Source of the DNA: Mixophyes australis
Lineage: Eukaryota; Chordata; Amphibia; Anura; Limnodynastidae
NCBI GenBank assembly: GCA_036250195.1
Contig: JAVHZZ010000002.1
Coordinates: forward strand, 279,392,960-279,456,959
DNA: 64,000 nucleotides
Direction: 5' to 3'
Every line of letters begins with the position of its first letter. Within the stretch, counting starts at the first letter, position 1. The notes under the pieces were generated by a model. The model did no database searches. It saw only the letters and a program-made list of their open reading frames with translations, and had not been told where the DNA came from. A program made the translations under genes and the position numbers. Shown one piece after another: positions 23,601 to 35,249 of this stretch.

Positions 23601-25355
23601 TGTTTGCCGATGATGTCTTACTATTTGTGACCAGTCCGGAGACCTCGCTGCCAGAGCTACATAACATACTTGATGCATATAGTCGTGCGTCTTATTATAA
23701 AGTAAACTCAACCAAATCAGAAGCCCTCCCAGTAAACATTCCTCCTTTGAGAATAGAGCATTTAAAAAAAAAACTTCCAATACTCCTGGAAAACAATAGC
23801 TCTCCTGTATTTAGGCATACAGATTACCCCAACCTTGGACAACACAATTAACCTAAATTATACAGCCTTAATACAGCAGCTTCTTACATTAACTAAATCA
23901 TGGGTCTGCTGCGAGGTCTCCTGGCTGGCGAGGTTGGCAACCTTTAAGATGTCGGTGTTACCGAAAATGATGTATCTATTTCGAACCATACCTGCTAACA
24001 TCCCGAAACCATTGTTTGATAAACTGCAGTCGATTATGACAACTTATGTATGGAAAAGTAAACCTCCTCGTATAGCTGGCTCTCGGATGTGTTTGCCTAA
24101 GCAACAAGGTGACCTAGCGTTACCAGACTTACATAAATATCATAACGCTTGTTTGCTTTCCCAAATCAGAGATTGGTCTTTACCTCCAAACCAGAAACCG
24201 TGGGTTGATTTAGAGAGAGCACTAAGTACACGGTTCCCTCTAGGGGACTTGATTTGGGTCCCTAAGTCATGGCGCCCGGCAACTGCCCTTCTTCCCAAAA
24301 TAACTAATGAGTCTCTAGCGGTGTGGGATAGGTTCATTGACAATAGCCAGAATATTACGGTCCCTACTATGAATATCTCACTAGCAACTGTAGCTAAACT
24401 TATTCCAGGACTAAATCTTAATCTTTAGATAGAGAATGGGGCCAGATTTTGGTCTGATCTTTTTGAGGATTAGAAGTTACTGTAATTTTTACAAATACGG
24501 GACAAATTTCGCCTCCCCACCCAGCTATTTTACAAATACTTGCAGATTAGGCACTGGTTCTCCACCCTCCCCAGACTGGGATTGGAAATGTCCCGAGGCC
24601 CAGCCTTAATATACACAATACTTACAAAGGGACCTAATAGATCAGGTATTACTTTCTGGTATAAATGTCTCTTCCCTCCACCATCGGAAACTAAGACCAG
24701 ATCCCAATTACAATGGGAAGCAGATCTTGATATTATGCTCACCATTGATCAATGGAAAAAAGTATTTGTTAATTCCTTCCGAATGTCCAAATGTGTGAAT
24801 CATTCGTAAACGATGGTGAAGCTAATTAATAGACTATATATTACTCCGACCCGTTTGCATAAAATGTGGCCTGCCCAATCGAAATCTTGTTGGCGGCAAT
24901 ATGATATACCAGGGGATATAATGCATATATTCTGGAATTGCACTCTCATCAGACCATTTTGGGAACAGGTGTTTGAATTAGCTAACTAGATCACTTCTCA
25001 AAGAATAGATCCCGCTCCGGAAGTAGCCTTAATACAGCATTTTCCCCCATAATTCCCTATACATGCTAGATATGTGTTTTGCCACATTTTAATTGCTGCA
25101 AGAGCACCTTTGGCACAGAACCGGAAATCCCTAAATCTGCCCTTGTTAAATAAAGTGATTGCTAAAGTACAGTTTAGCTTCGAGATGGAGATGATGGGGA
25201 TGCCGTATTCCTTCTCCCCTTCCTCACCCCTAATGAAGTGGTTTGCCTGGCATGTGTATATTACAGAGGGTGAGGGGGCAACCATGGCTCAAGCTGACTC
25301 CTTGCTCCCCCTTTCACCGTTTTCCTTGAATGAGCCCCCATCAGGATCCACATAG
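20611..25355 (+). pseudogene. L1 ORF2 (endonuclease and reverse transcriptase), copy 1
   Basis: Opens at the ATG at 20611. The endonuclease domain shows LQETHFK, VMGDFNIV and SRIDLI up to a stop at 21259-21261, then SNHAPVLW in the next frame. The frame is cut by a solo LTR (21649-22523). It resumes with a stop (TGA after APWS, near 22873) shared with copy 2. The RT domain at 23048-23851 shows NYRPIALLN, LSLDAENAFDRL and FADDVLLF. The C-terminal part runs to about 25353 with further stops. The product would nick target DNA and copy LINE RNA. It is dead in both copies. Confidence 0.88.
21649..22523 (+). mobile_element. Solo LTR inside L1 ORF2, copy 1 (875 bp)
   Basis: Begins TGTGAAGATACC and ends TTTCGTCACA (TGTGA/TCACA edges). 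It is flanked by the exact 5-bp duplication GAGCT (21644-21648 and 22524-22528). Removing it joins the L1 reading ITLDRA to QLQKMLLS. The same LTR is at the same site in copy 2 (46208-47103). Confidence 0.93.
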
Positions 25356-25613
25356 AAAAATTTTTTTTTTTTTTAGGCGAATGACCCACTGAGAGTTTGA
25401 CCTCTACGGTTCTGTTGCATAATTGACCTACAGAGTTAATAGCTTGTACTGTACTTTATATTGTAATTTTGGTGCTGTGTAAAGTGATCTTCCTCACTAT
25501 GTATCCCCCCTTCCCCTCTCTTATTTTTGGCCTTCCCTTCCCCTCCCCTTTCTTTTTTTCTGCATCCCTCGAATTTGGAAGAAAAATAAAAATACTATTG
25601 AAGTTAAAAAAAA

Positions 25614-26450
25614 GGACATACACAGTTTAGCAAACCAAGCACTTCAGCGACAAGGAGTGCCACTTTTGTGGCTGAAGTGGGGAGTCAAACAAACCAAGCA
25701 CAAAACAAGCTAACAATGGGCTTAAGGTAAGTAAGCTAACAGTGCTGTCAATGAACTCTACAGTGGCAAGATGTTGTTGTCATCATCTTCAGCTTCATCC
25801 TCACCCTCATCAGTATGTACATCATCCTCACACAATATTAACTCATCCCCACTGGAATTCACCATTACTGAAGTCTCTGTACTTTGATGTAATTGGCGGT
25901 AAAGACCTTCCTCGTGGAATTTGTGTCACGCCTGAGAATCTGTCTGTACCCAGATTGGGTTGTGTCTCTGGAGCTGGACTGGGGACTACGTGGACAAAAC
26001 TGGGTGTCCTGATAATGTTCCTCTGCATGTAGTGAAAGGACTGGTGCCGATGGTGATTACACTAGCAGAGGAGAGCAAACAAGAACTGGATTGCCGGACA
26101 GGAATGGATCGGTGTAGGAGGCTAATTCCTACCTCTTTGCTGCCTTTCCAAGTTGCCCTTTTGGCCCTCAGGCTCTCTTGTTTTCAGACCTCTCTGTAAG
26201 ATACTGTCCAGTCTGTCTCCAGTCCAGAGATCCCTCCAGAATCAGAATATGGGTGTGGCCATCTTGGATTCAGTCACATCATTCGTCTCAGCAACTCCGA
26301 GTGCTGCTTCTGCCCAGCTGACTGCAGTCTCCAGCTGCTTTTCAAAATGTCTAATTAAGAGAATTACTTGGCTCAAGCTAGTAGTGTCTGAACTCACTTC
26401 ACAGGTGACACCTTGCACAACACAGAAAGTATTCTCCACTGCGCTGGACT
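25614..26450 (-). pseudogene. hAT transposase C-terminal remnant, reversed
   Basis: On the minus strand, NSSGDELILCEDDVHT near 25790-25860 matches the acidic C-terminus of the hAT at 4260-9971 (SSGDELIMCEEEEVHT). The 3' hairpin lies at 25645-25695. A ~350-bp unassigned segment (about 25923-26278) interrupts it. Beyond that, CEVSSDTTSLSQVILLIRHF matches the middle of the protein. The part to 26409 belongs to the duplicated block. Confidence 0.75.
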
Positions 26451-26510
26451 AAAATACATTCCCCCTCCTTTCCCAATGTCATGGCTTGTGAAGTAAGCGT
26501 GGTTTGTTTT

Positions 26511-26822
26511 TCACTGTTCCTTCATCCTCACAAGCATATAATGGGTGGAATTCCATCTTGTTAACACCTCTTGCTTTAGTTGGTGGCAGGACAAATTAGA
26601 TTGTTCTTGTAGCTGCTGCAATCTCCTACGTGCTGTTGCAAAATGCCGGAAATGTCCCAAAATTATTCGGGCCACAGACAGCATCTCCTGCACATCCCTG
26701 TCATTATTCAAAAAGCCCTCTGCCACCAAGTTGATTGTGTGAGCAAAACAGGGAATGTGATGTATGAATAATGAATGTGTCCCGATATATTTCGGGTCAT
26801 TTTCAGCATTCTGCAGCAGCAT
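26511..26822 (-). pseudogene. hAT transposase core remnant, reversed
   Basis: A 103-residue frame with IPCFAHTINLV, RDVQEMLSVAR and KQEVLTRWNSTHYMLVRM, aligning with the catalytic-core region of the hAT at 5891-8590 (CFAHTVNLVV, RWNSTLYML). It has no conserved Asp and no ends. It forms part of an inverted arrangement with the forward remnant that follows. Confidence 0.8.
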
Positions 26823-26839
26823 GCAGCAGCTGCAAGAAG

Positions 26840-27166
26840 AAAATAAATTGAAGGTGAATGCACTTTAGTCCAGTGCAGTGAAGAATGCTTTCTGTGTTTT
26901 GCAATGTGCTGAAAGCACTGGAAGTAGTCACCTGCAAAGTGAGTTCAGACACTGCTAGTTCGAGCCAAGTGATTCCCTTAATTAGACTTTTGGAAAAGCA
27001 GCTTGAGAAACTGAAGGAGGAGATGAAACAAAGATATTATGCTAAGTATGTCGGACTTGTAGATCAAGTACTTAATTCGCTTTGCCAGGATCCTAGAATT
27101 ATCAACAACTTGAAATCGGAACACTACATTTTGGCGACTGTTCTTGAGCCTAGGTTTAAGAACTAT
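26840..27166 (+). pseudogene. hAT transposase fragment, forward, left of the 17-kb insertion
   Basis: Codes CKVSSDTASSSQVIPLIRLL, LVDQVLNSLCQDPR and YILATVLEPRFKNY, matching the middle of the family transposase. Sequence around 26850-26900 is the inverse of 26410-26450, so forward and reversed remnants form an inverted duplication. The reading stops at TAT (27164-27166) and resumes in frame at 44496. Confidence 0.82.
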
Positions 27167-27208
27167 GGGCCCGATTCATCAAAGTTCGCAAACGCATACG
27201 CATCTGCT
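27167..27208 (+). repeat. Left terminal inverted repeat of the 17.3-kb element
   Basis: 42 bp matching the inverse of 44451-44492 with two differences. Beyond this the two ends diverge. Confidence 0.85.
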
Positions 27209-28500
27209 ATCCATACTTTGAGTGACGCAAACACTTACGCGAGTGAAATAAGCACCTCAAACTGCAAAAACACACCCTCTTGTGGTACACTACACTTAAG
27301 GGACGGAAATAAGCAGCGCAAACGTTAGAAAACACACCCACCTGCGGATCTTTAAACATGCTACAAGCACATGCGACGGCTCTCAACTGATTGACGGCAA
27401 GCTAAGCAATGTATACTTCACGCCCACTGTGGGAGGGACCAACAGTTTGTTTATACACAGCACAACACAAATGCCTGGGGCTTATTTTTACGAGATAGCT
27501 CTTTACTCATTAATCACTGACAAATAACAATGATGTGGAACACTCTCAATGTTGTTTTTCCTTTGCTACTAATTAGCGTAATACACACTGTTAACAAACA
27601 CATTCTTCATGATCTTTCTGTGTTTAGGATTTCAAGTCGCCGTATAGTGCGCAAAATGCATGGACATGGCTACATTAAAAACACATGAATAACGAATGTA
27701 TCAAAATGTATGTGCTGTAAATAAATCTTGCCTTTTCAGCAAAATGCACAGCATACTCTTCCATAAAGGATACACACAAGAGTGTATACAACCTCCACAC
27801 AGAGGAAGGGTTTCTGTTTGGATTAGAATTTAGGAATGACTGTATGCAAAGTGGGACAGCTACCCACTACCCCAACCTGAGACATGAACATACACAGATA
27901 ACACCAACAATACAGCATGTGTGCTACACAGACAACTCACACTTAATACTACTCCTCATTATTCACCCAAATTACTCACAAAATACCAATCTCACAGGTA
28001 GCTTACTGGTTAGCACTTTGGACTCACAACACAGCAGACATGAGTTCAAATACCAAGCATACCCATAACTAATGTGTGGGCTGGAATCATTATCCAAACA
28101 GGAATGTGTCACAATGGTTTCATCTTTTATTTTGGATTTGTTATACACGCTCAACCATATTGTAAAATATGCCCTCTGATTTTTCCTGTTTTGAAAGTAA
28201 ATCTTTATTTGGAGGGAAAATCTGAGAAGCCTCACGGCCTACACTTCACATGCACATTATTCAGTGCATGCTGACATTGATTATTCAGAATGGACTAAGA
28301 GGGCGGGTGGTTGTAGGGGACAGCTTCCTTGGAGTTAAATGCAACATTGTCAGCATATAGACTTTCATCTGGATCCACGGCGTACACGTTATGTCATGTA
28401 CTCAGCTTTATCCAAACAGGCCGCTCTCCACACTCCAGTACCATGGTCCTTTGCCTCGCTTGCACTTTTGTCTTACACCATTGATGCCACTTCTGGGTAC
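27209..28500. other. Unassigned stretch with a tRNA-like SINE head
   Basis: At about 27997-28070, GTAGCTTACTGGTTAGCA and GAGTTCAAATACC resemble the A and B boxes of a tRNA-derived SINE. No tail was recognised. The rest shows no gene. Confidence 0.35.
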
Positions 28501-28509
28501 ACTTTAGAG

Positions 28510-28657
28510 CAGGCCTGTCCAACCTGCGGCCCTCCAGATGTTGTGAAACTACAAGCCCCAGCATGCTTTGCCAGTAGACAACCTGTTGATAGATGGAAGG
28601 GCATGCTGGGACTTGTAGTTTCACAACATCTGGAGGGCCGCAGTTTGGACAGGCCTG
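28510..28657. mobile_element. 148-bp hairpin MITE, hAT type
   Basis: Near-perfect foldback with ends CAGGCCTGTCC and its inverse. It is flanked by the exact 8-bp duplication CTTTAGAG (28502-28509 and 28658-28665). Non-coding. Confidence 0.92.
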
Positions 28658-30445
28658 CTTTAGAGGTTCTCTTCAATGTGTGACTGGCTTTGCTCTGATA
28701 CTTGAACGTTACCTTGGACTATCACTACAATGACATATGTATTTGGGGGAATTGTTAACTAGCTAGGGCGTTTGACCTTTTTGTAATGTTTCTTGCACAC
28801 AGGGCCTACATATGCAATACCTCTTATAGGGGCGGCTTGTTCGTGGAGGGCACATGTTTATTTTCGATTACATGCAAAGAGCAAATCACAATCTTTTCTG
28901 CTAGCTAAATCATGATGGACTTCAAAACAATCCATCTTATTTAAATGTTAATCTTTTTGGATTCTTATATACAATTTCTTTTGTCCTTACACCCACATGT
29001 AGGAGAATTAGATGAATAAAGAGACACACACCAAGGTTGTTTTTTCTAAAATTTATATAAATTCGAATATTCTAACCAAAAATAACATATTTACAGGAAT
29101 GAGTCAAACTATTTACATATAAACTTAAGATAAAAAAAACTAATCATACAAGCTCTCCCAATATACCATTTTCTGCTCCAGATCCTGCATTATTTTGTCC
29201 TGCTCCTTTTGGAGCTGCTTGATTTTGCCAAATGATGCAGCAATTTGAGCCCGCATCTCTGACAAGGTTGGTGAGGGGTAGGCCAATGGTCAGCTTCCTC
29301 CATGTGTGCTGCAAAAAAGCAGAAATTAAACATTACATACATGTATACCTATTTGATCAAACAGACAGGATTTACTAGAGATGTGTAGTGTTACATTACT
29401 TTAAAATGTTACGCTTCTGGCAACCAAACCATTTGGACGCACATTAGACGTTGATAATGCATTTGGATCAATGTACTACATTCTGGTGAGCCACGGGGAG
29501 AGGGCCATGGACAGGGTTGTGTTATCCAGCATTATAGGGCCCAGGACAAAGCACTACCATGGCCCACTACCTACACAATTACTCACAGGAATTAAAAAGA
29601 ATTTGGTTGATGTTTGAATTTAAAATCAAGTCATTAATATACTGGCAAGTTGACCAGGCTAGTGGACACATTTTTTAGGGCCCTTCCCTGTGTGCCCATG
29701 TGTTAAGATGGCTCTGGCTGTGGTTTGAGTGTTTCATGTATATCAAAATTATAGCCAGATATTATGTGTTAAACCGGTGGCATTTATGTCACCATTTAAT
29801 CAACATCATGTGTCACAGCAGGGATTATGTACAAGTATAATGGACATCTCAATCTTATCAAATTAGGTCCATCACTTTTGACAAATACTTACTATCATCA
29901 AAGGCCACTGCCTCCTGGCTGCCCGATGCTGCCTCCTCCAAATGTTGGTCCTCCGGGTCAGCCTCCTCCTGCACTCCCACCGGCTGGGCCACCTCCTCCT
30001 CCTCCACCGCTGCCACTGCCACTGGCACCGGCTAGGCCACCTCCTCCTCCTCCTCCACCGCTGCCACTGCCACTGGCACCGGCTGGGCCACCTCCTCCTC
30101 TGATGACAGTGCCACTGCCACCGCCACTGGCTCCTCCTCCTCCTCCGATGACAGTGCCACTGCCACCGACACTGGCTGCTGCTCCTCCTCCTCCTCCGCT
30201 GCCTGCGCCGCCACCACTGCCCGGCGGCGTTGCCGGCGTTCCCAGCGTGCCCGGTCTGTTTGAAAAAAGGAAATATAAACAAAAGGACATGTTAACACAA
30301 TCACCATTTGAAAAAACTGATAGTATTATGACAATCAGGTGATCATACCTATTTAATAAACTTTACATTGTCAGCAGCCAGAAATATTAGCTACTAACAA
30401 TGCAAGGAGCTAAACATGATGAACACAAAGCATTTCACAAAACTT

Positions 30446-30770
30446 GTCGGCCTGGCACAGTGGTCTAGTGGTTAGCACGTCTGCCTCACAGCACTGGGGT
30501 CATGAGTTCAATTCCCGACCATGTGTGGAGTTTGTATATTCTCCATGTGTTTGCGTGGGCTTTCTCCCACACTCCAAAAACATACTGGTAGGTTAATTGG
30601 CTGCAATCAAAATTGATCCTAGTCTCTCCCTGTGAGTGTGTGTGAATGTCTATATTAGGCAATTTAGACTGTAAGCTCCAATGGGGCAGGGACTGATGTG
30701 AATGAAATCTCTGTACAGTGCTGCAGAATTAGTGGCACTATATAAATAAATGATTATGATGATGACCTGG
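30446..30770 (+). mobile_element. tRNA-derived SINE
   Basis: A-box-like TGGTCTAGTGGTTAGCA and B-box-like GAGTTCAATTCCC head a body with TGTGTGGAGTTTGTATATTC, ACTGTAAGCTCCAATGGGGC and CACTATATAAATAAATGA, ending in a short GATGAT run. It lies in an intron of gene A on the opposite strand. Confidence 0.9.
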
Positions 30771-30804
30771 CACAATTTTTGGTATTTTACATAGAGATGT
30801 GGAA

Positions 30805-31095
30805 TATCGCAGTGGCCTAGTCGTCAGCACTTTGCTCTCACAGCACTGGGGTCAGGAGTTCAACTCCCTGATTATTGTTTCATATGTGTGGAGTTTGGAG
30901 GCTTGCTTCATATTTGCATGTGTTGTCTACCACACTCCCCAAACATACTACTGGCCGCCTAATTAGGTTTTGTACAAATTTGCCCGTAGTATATTTTTTC
31001 ATGTCGGTGAATTTAAGTCTGCAAACTCCCATGGCCCTGGTAATGATGTCAATTAGTTCTCTTTTTACAGGACCACAGAATTAGTGGATAGAGCT
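30805..31095 (+). mobile_element. tRNA-derived SINE, diverged copy
   Basis: Same layout as the SINE at 30446: CAGTGGCCTAGTCGTCAGCA, CACAGCACTGGGGTCAGGAG and TGTGTGGAGTTTGGAGG, then a degenerate body ending near AATTAGTGGATA. Confidence 0.75.
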
Positions 31096-32000
31096 CCAAA
31101 TCTTTGAATGTTGACTATACTTTGGAAATCACCCTTTGTTGGGACTACCTCACAGTCTAAAATAGTCTAAATAGGCAGTTAAGTAATGATTGATTAGCTA
31201 TATCTAGTACACTCTGTAATCTGTTTGCATCTTATGGGAGCTTGAAAAAATGTGTCTAAACACTAAGGTGTTCGGTATATGTAACCTGCCTTTTAAATCT
31301 TGACCCAATAATGACAACACATCTTCCACTCTAAAATGTTTTTAAGGTTAGACCAGCAAGTTACAGCACACGGGTCAAGAGTTAGAATGGCTGATTCCAA
31401 AACCCACCCTTAATGGTCAGATTTTTCACAATAAAACATTTAGGTCAGTAAATTGTCAGCAGACAAATGTAGGAGACAGGAGGTAAAGCATTTTGGGTGC
31501 ACTGGAAGGGCCATGTCCTTTAGAGTGTTATGTAGGCCATGTCAGGTGATTAGGGTGAACATATTTACAAACATATAGCAAATATATATGTACACATGGT
31601 TTTTGCGATTAATACAGAACTCACTTCTTATAATCTCCTGGCGGAGTTCAGCAAGGAGCCTGGGCTGACGGCGCCGAAGATCGCTCCAGCGCCTCTGGAG
31701 CTGGACGACGCTCCTGCGTATCCCATACCGCAGGCGGAAATGTCTGCGGACCCTTTTTATATGCCCGTAGTTTTCCCTCATTCGTCACATATCGCCCTGA
31801 GGGCACGTTATCCATGGCCTCTGTGAGGACATGGAGCTCACGCCTCGAGAAAATGCTGGCCCTCGTTTTTCCTTACAGAAACCAACTCAGCAGTATTGTG
31901 AGCTCCGATTGGTTCTCAGAGCACGTATGCGCGTAACTCACGTCACAAGCGGATCTTTCACACACCTGTGTGTGTAATGGGTGGCTCTCCCACCAAGAAC

Positions 32001-32102
32001 ATGGCGGCCCCTACGATGAGACGAGTACTCTGTGCGTTGCAATTAGGAAGAAGAGTGTACACCTGGTTTATTAATCCATTAATGATTAATAAAGGAGTTT
32101 GA
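32001..32102 (+). other. Small open frame of 33 codons
   Basis: ATG at 32001 in a favourable context (AACATGGCGG), reading an Arg-rich N-terminus (MAAPTMRRVLCALQLGRR) to a TGA at 32100-32102. No family recognised. It lies just upstream of gene A on the other strand and could be chance. Confidence 0.2.
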
Positions 32103-32243
32103 TCGTGCTTTGCTTTACTGCCTGCTCATTAGCTTTTTTGGCATGACAGGACACATTAAAGTTTGGATTACATTTGGATGCTTTGCCTAATAAACCATAA
32201 AAAAAAAGTAAATACTAAACTAAATCAGAGATTGTAAGTTTTC

Positions 32244-32652
32244 AAAATTGTTTGTATCACCTAATGTAGCAAACTGTTTGCTATAAAATATGTGTGACCG
32301 AACTGTAATTAAACTGCTATAGAAATGGGCCTTGCCCTCACATTTAACATGGAAAGAATGCAATAGTAGCCTACAGTATGCTAAGTTCTTTTTAACCTTA
32401 TCCATATTAAAATTTGGAGGTTAGCATTGTTGACCACATTACCTTTCCTTGGTTTAAAATATTTATTTTGTTTTGTGTTTTGTATCTTCAATTGTTTGTA
32501 TCTTCTAATGTAGCAAACTGTTTGCTATGAAATATGTGTGGCCGAACTGTAATTAAACTGCTATAGAAATGGGCCTTGCCCTCACATTTAACATGGAAAG
32601 AATGCAATAGTAGCCAACAGTATGCTAAGTTCTTTTTAACCTTATCCATATT
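32244..32652. repeat. 165-bp direct duplication
   Basis: The segments at about 32244-32408 and 32498-32652 are almost identical, with the block AATGTAGCAAACTGTTTGCT in both. They are separated by ~90 bp of unrelated sequence. Confidence 0.85.
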
Positions 32653-32894
32653 CAAAACACTAATAATTAGCTCATTGCATTGATGGACACATGGGTCTAA
32701 ATGTATACACTTATTTTGGCGCATACCTCCCAAATTGCATTTGGAGTACACACTTAAGTGTGTTGCTGGCTGATTTGTAACCAAATATTAATAACACAAT
32801 ATAGGGGTTGCCACTCTGCAACTCTGAGTGATATCCTTCTTTTTGGTGTATTGTTAACCTGTAAACCAATGTTATGGTGTGAATAGTGACGAGT

Positions 32895-32895
32895 G

Positions 32896-32929
<34 letters not shown>

Positions 32930-32931
32930 GA
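32895..32931. repeat. (TAG)n microsatellite
   Basis: About eleven GTA/TAG units. The open frames opposite it are artefacts. Confidence 0.9.
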
Positions 32932-33168
32932 GAATGTTGCAATAGTATTTGACGAATATGTCTGTCAAAATGCAGTGGCCAAACTCAATGCTCGTTAAAT
33001 AGACAAGCCACAATGGTTATTATAATAAGGGGCATGTGTTTTAGACATAGTTAGAAGTTTGTGAAATGCTACATTATTTAGGGGGTGGATGTGCTTAGAT
33101 TCTGTATTACCACCTGACTGTGTGCATTGCCTATAAAGACACAACTTATCTTTCAAATAGGAATATGT

Positions 33169-35175
33169 CTGATGCTGGGCCAAGTGATGTGCAGGCACCA
33201 GGGCTGCCAAGTAGGCGGAAAAACAATTTTATTGAGGAGGAGCTGGAGGTGCTGGTCGAAGAGGTTCTGTCTAGGTTCCACAGTGGCAACCGGCAAATAA
33301 CCGGACGTGAGTGCCAAACGCATTGGTAAGAAATTACACGGCTCATCAATGCGATATCTCCATATGAGCATACAAAGGTTGAAGTACAGAAAAGGTACTA
33401 ATCCGATTTTAAAACAATAGCCCTATTTAACTTGTCTGACTGTGTCTATTTGTAAAATAATATATATAGATATCGCTATAGATAAATATGGATATTGTGA
33501 CATAGTAGCATTAGTCACCTGTGAGGTGAAACCACCTTGTGTCTCCAATGCATTCAGGCCCTATGTTTCCAGAAACTAACAGCATGGCCCTTGGTCACAT
33601 TGACATAATATGTTTCCCACATTATCCGCGCTTCAAAAGTGCAAAATCTGTATTACTGTATGTGTAGGATAAATTGGTGTGATTAGCAAACGTGCAATGT
33701 ATTTTGGGCAAATTGTGTCATTTGGAGTTGAAGCTACTATGTGAGGCAATAATGTTTGTCTATTCCACAGATGGGCAGACTATAAAGGACACCTGAAAGG
33801 GAAGCTGGTTGACATGCACAGGCATGCCCAAGGCACTGGTGGGGAGCTCCACTACGTTGTAATTTAACACCCCTCGAGGAGCAGGCAAGGGCTGCAATAG
33901 CTCTGGTGGAGATTGTTGGGGTGGGCGACATAGACACTGGCTCTAGCTCACCCCCAACAGGAGAGGCCGCTCCACTAGGTACATGATGGGTTTGCTTACT
34001 TAATGTCTGTGTAGCTTTGTATCTGTCTGAGTAAAAGTCTCAACTCTCAGGATGTGTGTGAAGGTAAACTTTAATTGCACAATGTTTTTGCCTATCACAT
34101 AGTAGGAAATGAAATGTACACACTGAAGACAAATGGTCTCAATATGTAGGGCTTATCCAAAAATGTGACACCATAAGTGGCAATGTATGTTTTTGAGGAC
34201 CGGCAAGGGCTGCTAGCACATTCAAGGGAAGCTGACACTTTACCAATGCTACATCACGTGTTGTAAGATGTTTTTGCAAATATAATATCTGTCACAAATA
34301 TCGAGCACTGTCCAACACACGGATCAGCAAATCACCAGTTTTACTAACACACTCTCCACTTTCATGAGCACACACACCTCTTTCATGAGCACACAAACCT
34401 CTTTAATGACGACACTCACCACCAAAATGGATAATTTAAATACCACAGTGACAAATATTGCAACACTCCTGGGTGATATCTTGCATGCCCACTCCCAACG
34501 CACCTCCGGCAAAATCCCTTCACCCAGCTCAGATTATTTGTTGCCCAGCCCCCATACCCAGTTGTCTGTTGGCTCCAACCTCCATGTTGAGTCTGACTCC
34601 TCCCTCCCTGGTGTATCTGTGGGGCCACCCTCCCTGGTGTGTCTGACTCCTCCCTCCCTGGTGTGTCTGTGGCGTCCACCCTCCCTGGTGTGTCTGACTC
34701 CTCCCTCCCTGGTGTGTCTGTGGCGTCCACCCTCCCTGGTGTGTCTGACTCCTCCCTCCCTGGTGTGTCTGTGGCGTCCACCCTCCCTGGTGTGTCTGAC
34801 TCCTCCCTCCCTGGTGTGTCTGTGGCGTCCACCCTCCCTGGTGTGTCTGTGGCGTCCACCCTCCCTGGTGTGTCTGACTCCTCCCTCCCTGGTGTGTCTG
34901 ACTCCTCCCTCCCTTACCCCCAACTATGTCGTCTTATGTGTTTAGCCTTTGTCTGTGGCTTTGGCCAATCCCCTGTCGTGGCCACTTCCCCCTTGCCTGT
35001 CGTGCCCCCTTTCCCATCCCCTGACCCTGACCCTGCACCTTCACCTCATCAGACACAAGCCGTTTGCCTTGCCCCATTGCCTGGTTCCTCTGACTCCTCT
35101 ACATCACGGGTGACAAGAAGTCGGAGTCGGGGAGCCTCCCTTGCAACCCCCTTCAAAAAGCCTTGTAAAAAATAA
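33169..35175 (+). pseudogene. Myb/SANT-like gene B of Harbinger type, three exons
   Basis: Exon 1 (33169-33394) starts MSDAGPSDVQAPG, then RKNNFIEEELEVLVEEVL, a Myb/SANT-like start. It passes a TAA stop just after CQTHW, continues EITRLINAISPYEHTKVEVQ, and ends AAAAG before GT. Exon 2 (33771-33978) follows CCACAG and joins in phase as KRWADYKGHLKGKLVDMHRH, then GTGGE. Past a further break it reads TPLEEQARAAIALVEIVGVG. Exon 3 (about 34310-35175, acceptor unresolved) holds a Thr/Ser-rich helix, a 51-bp tandem array and a basic tail RVTRSRSRGASLATPFKK, likely a nuclear signal. The TAA, a break near 33855 and a 1-nt shift in the array make it a pseudogene. The expected role is as DNA-binding partner of the Harbinger transposase. 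Confidence 0.68.
34590..34915 (+). repeat. 51-bp coding minisatellite in gene B
   Basis: Units of 51 bp encode a 17-residue repeat (SDSSLPGVSVASTLPGV). The first unit lacks one base relative to the others, shifting the frame between the upstream coiled part and the basic C-terminus. Confidence 0.85.
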
Positions 35176-35241
35176 TTTGTATTGTTATAACCAAACATTA
35201 TGATTTAAAATATGCCATAAATATGTTTAGTTTATGTTTTG

Positions 35242-35247
35242 AATAAA
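35242..35247 (+). promoter_or_regulatory. Poly(A) signal after gene B
   Basis: AATAAA 67 bp after the gene B stop, followed by T-rich sequence. Confidence 0.5.
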
Positions 35248-35249
35248 AA

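Larger units (their letters stand above)
17693..25613 (+). mobile_element. L1-type LINE, copy 1, dead
   Basis: Contains an ORF1 part, an inter-ORF region carrying a Tc1 element, and an ORF2 interrupted by a solo LTR. It ends in a short A-rich 3' tail near 25590-25613. The 5' end is truncated against a hAT fragment. ORF2 protein blocks (endonuclease, RT, C-terminal region) are of the L1/Tx1 group. A second copy lies at 44818-55454. Confidence 0.85.
20497..26409. repeat. Segmental duplication, copy 1 (5,913 bp)
   Basis: Matches 44818-56251 at high identity once the later insertions in that copy are removed. The left edge is at TGTGCTATCACAG and the right edge at TTCACAGGTGAC. The block spans L1 ORF2, the shared solo LTR, the L1 tail and a reversed hAT remnant. 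Confidence 0.88.
29140..31860 (-). pseudogene. Myb/SANT-like gene A with Glu-rich and coiled-coil parts, three exons
   Basis: Exon 1 (about 31860-31625) reads FSRRELHVLTEAMDNV, then after a frame shift HFRLRYGIRRSVVQLQRRW and SDLRRRQPRLLAELRQEI, a Myb/SANT-like helical domain. It ends at a GTGAGT donor. Exon 2 (30255-29893) begins after a T-rich tract and CAG, joins in phase (EIIRNRARWERR), encodes alternating Glu runs and Pro-Val-Ala blocks, and ends at GTAAGT. Exon 3 (29308-29140) joins in phase, shifts frame once, then reads MRAQIAASFGKIKQLQKEQD, a coiled coil, to a stop. Two frame shifts make it a pseudogene. In PIF/Harbinger elements such proteins bind DNA and bring the transposase to the nucleus and element ends. 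The gene call from splice phases is inference. Confidence 0.55.

Noticed and set aside
25923..26278. Possible small LTR inside the reversed hAT remnant
   Set aside because: TGTCACG and TCACA edges suggest one, but no matching 4-6 bp duplication was found.
29827..30342. 171-codon Pro-rich frame on the plus strand
   Set aside because: It is the opposite strand of gene A exon 2, whose Glu-rich reading has splice sites that join in phase on both sides.
30446..30520. tRNA gene
   Set aside because: A and B boxes are present, but the sequence continues into a SINE body, so it is a SINE head.
34416..34923. Minus-strand frames with repeated DTPGR units
   Set aside because: Shadows of the 51-bp array in gene B; the plus strand has the gene context and basic tail.
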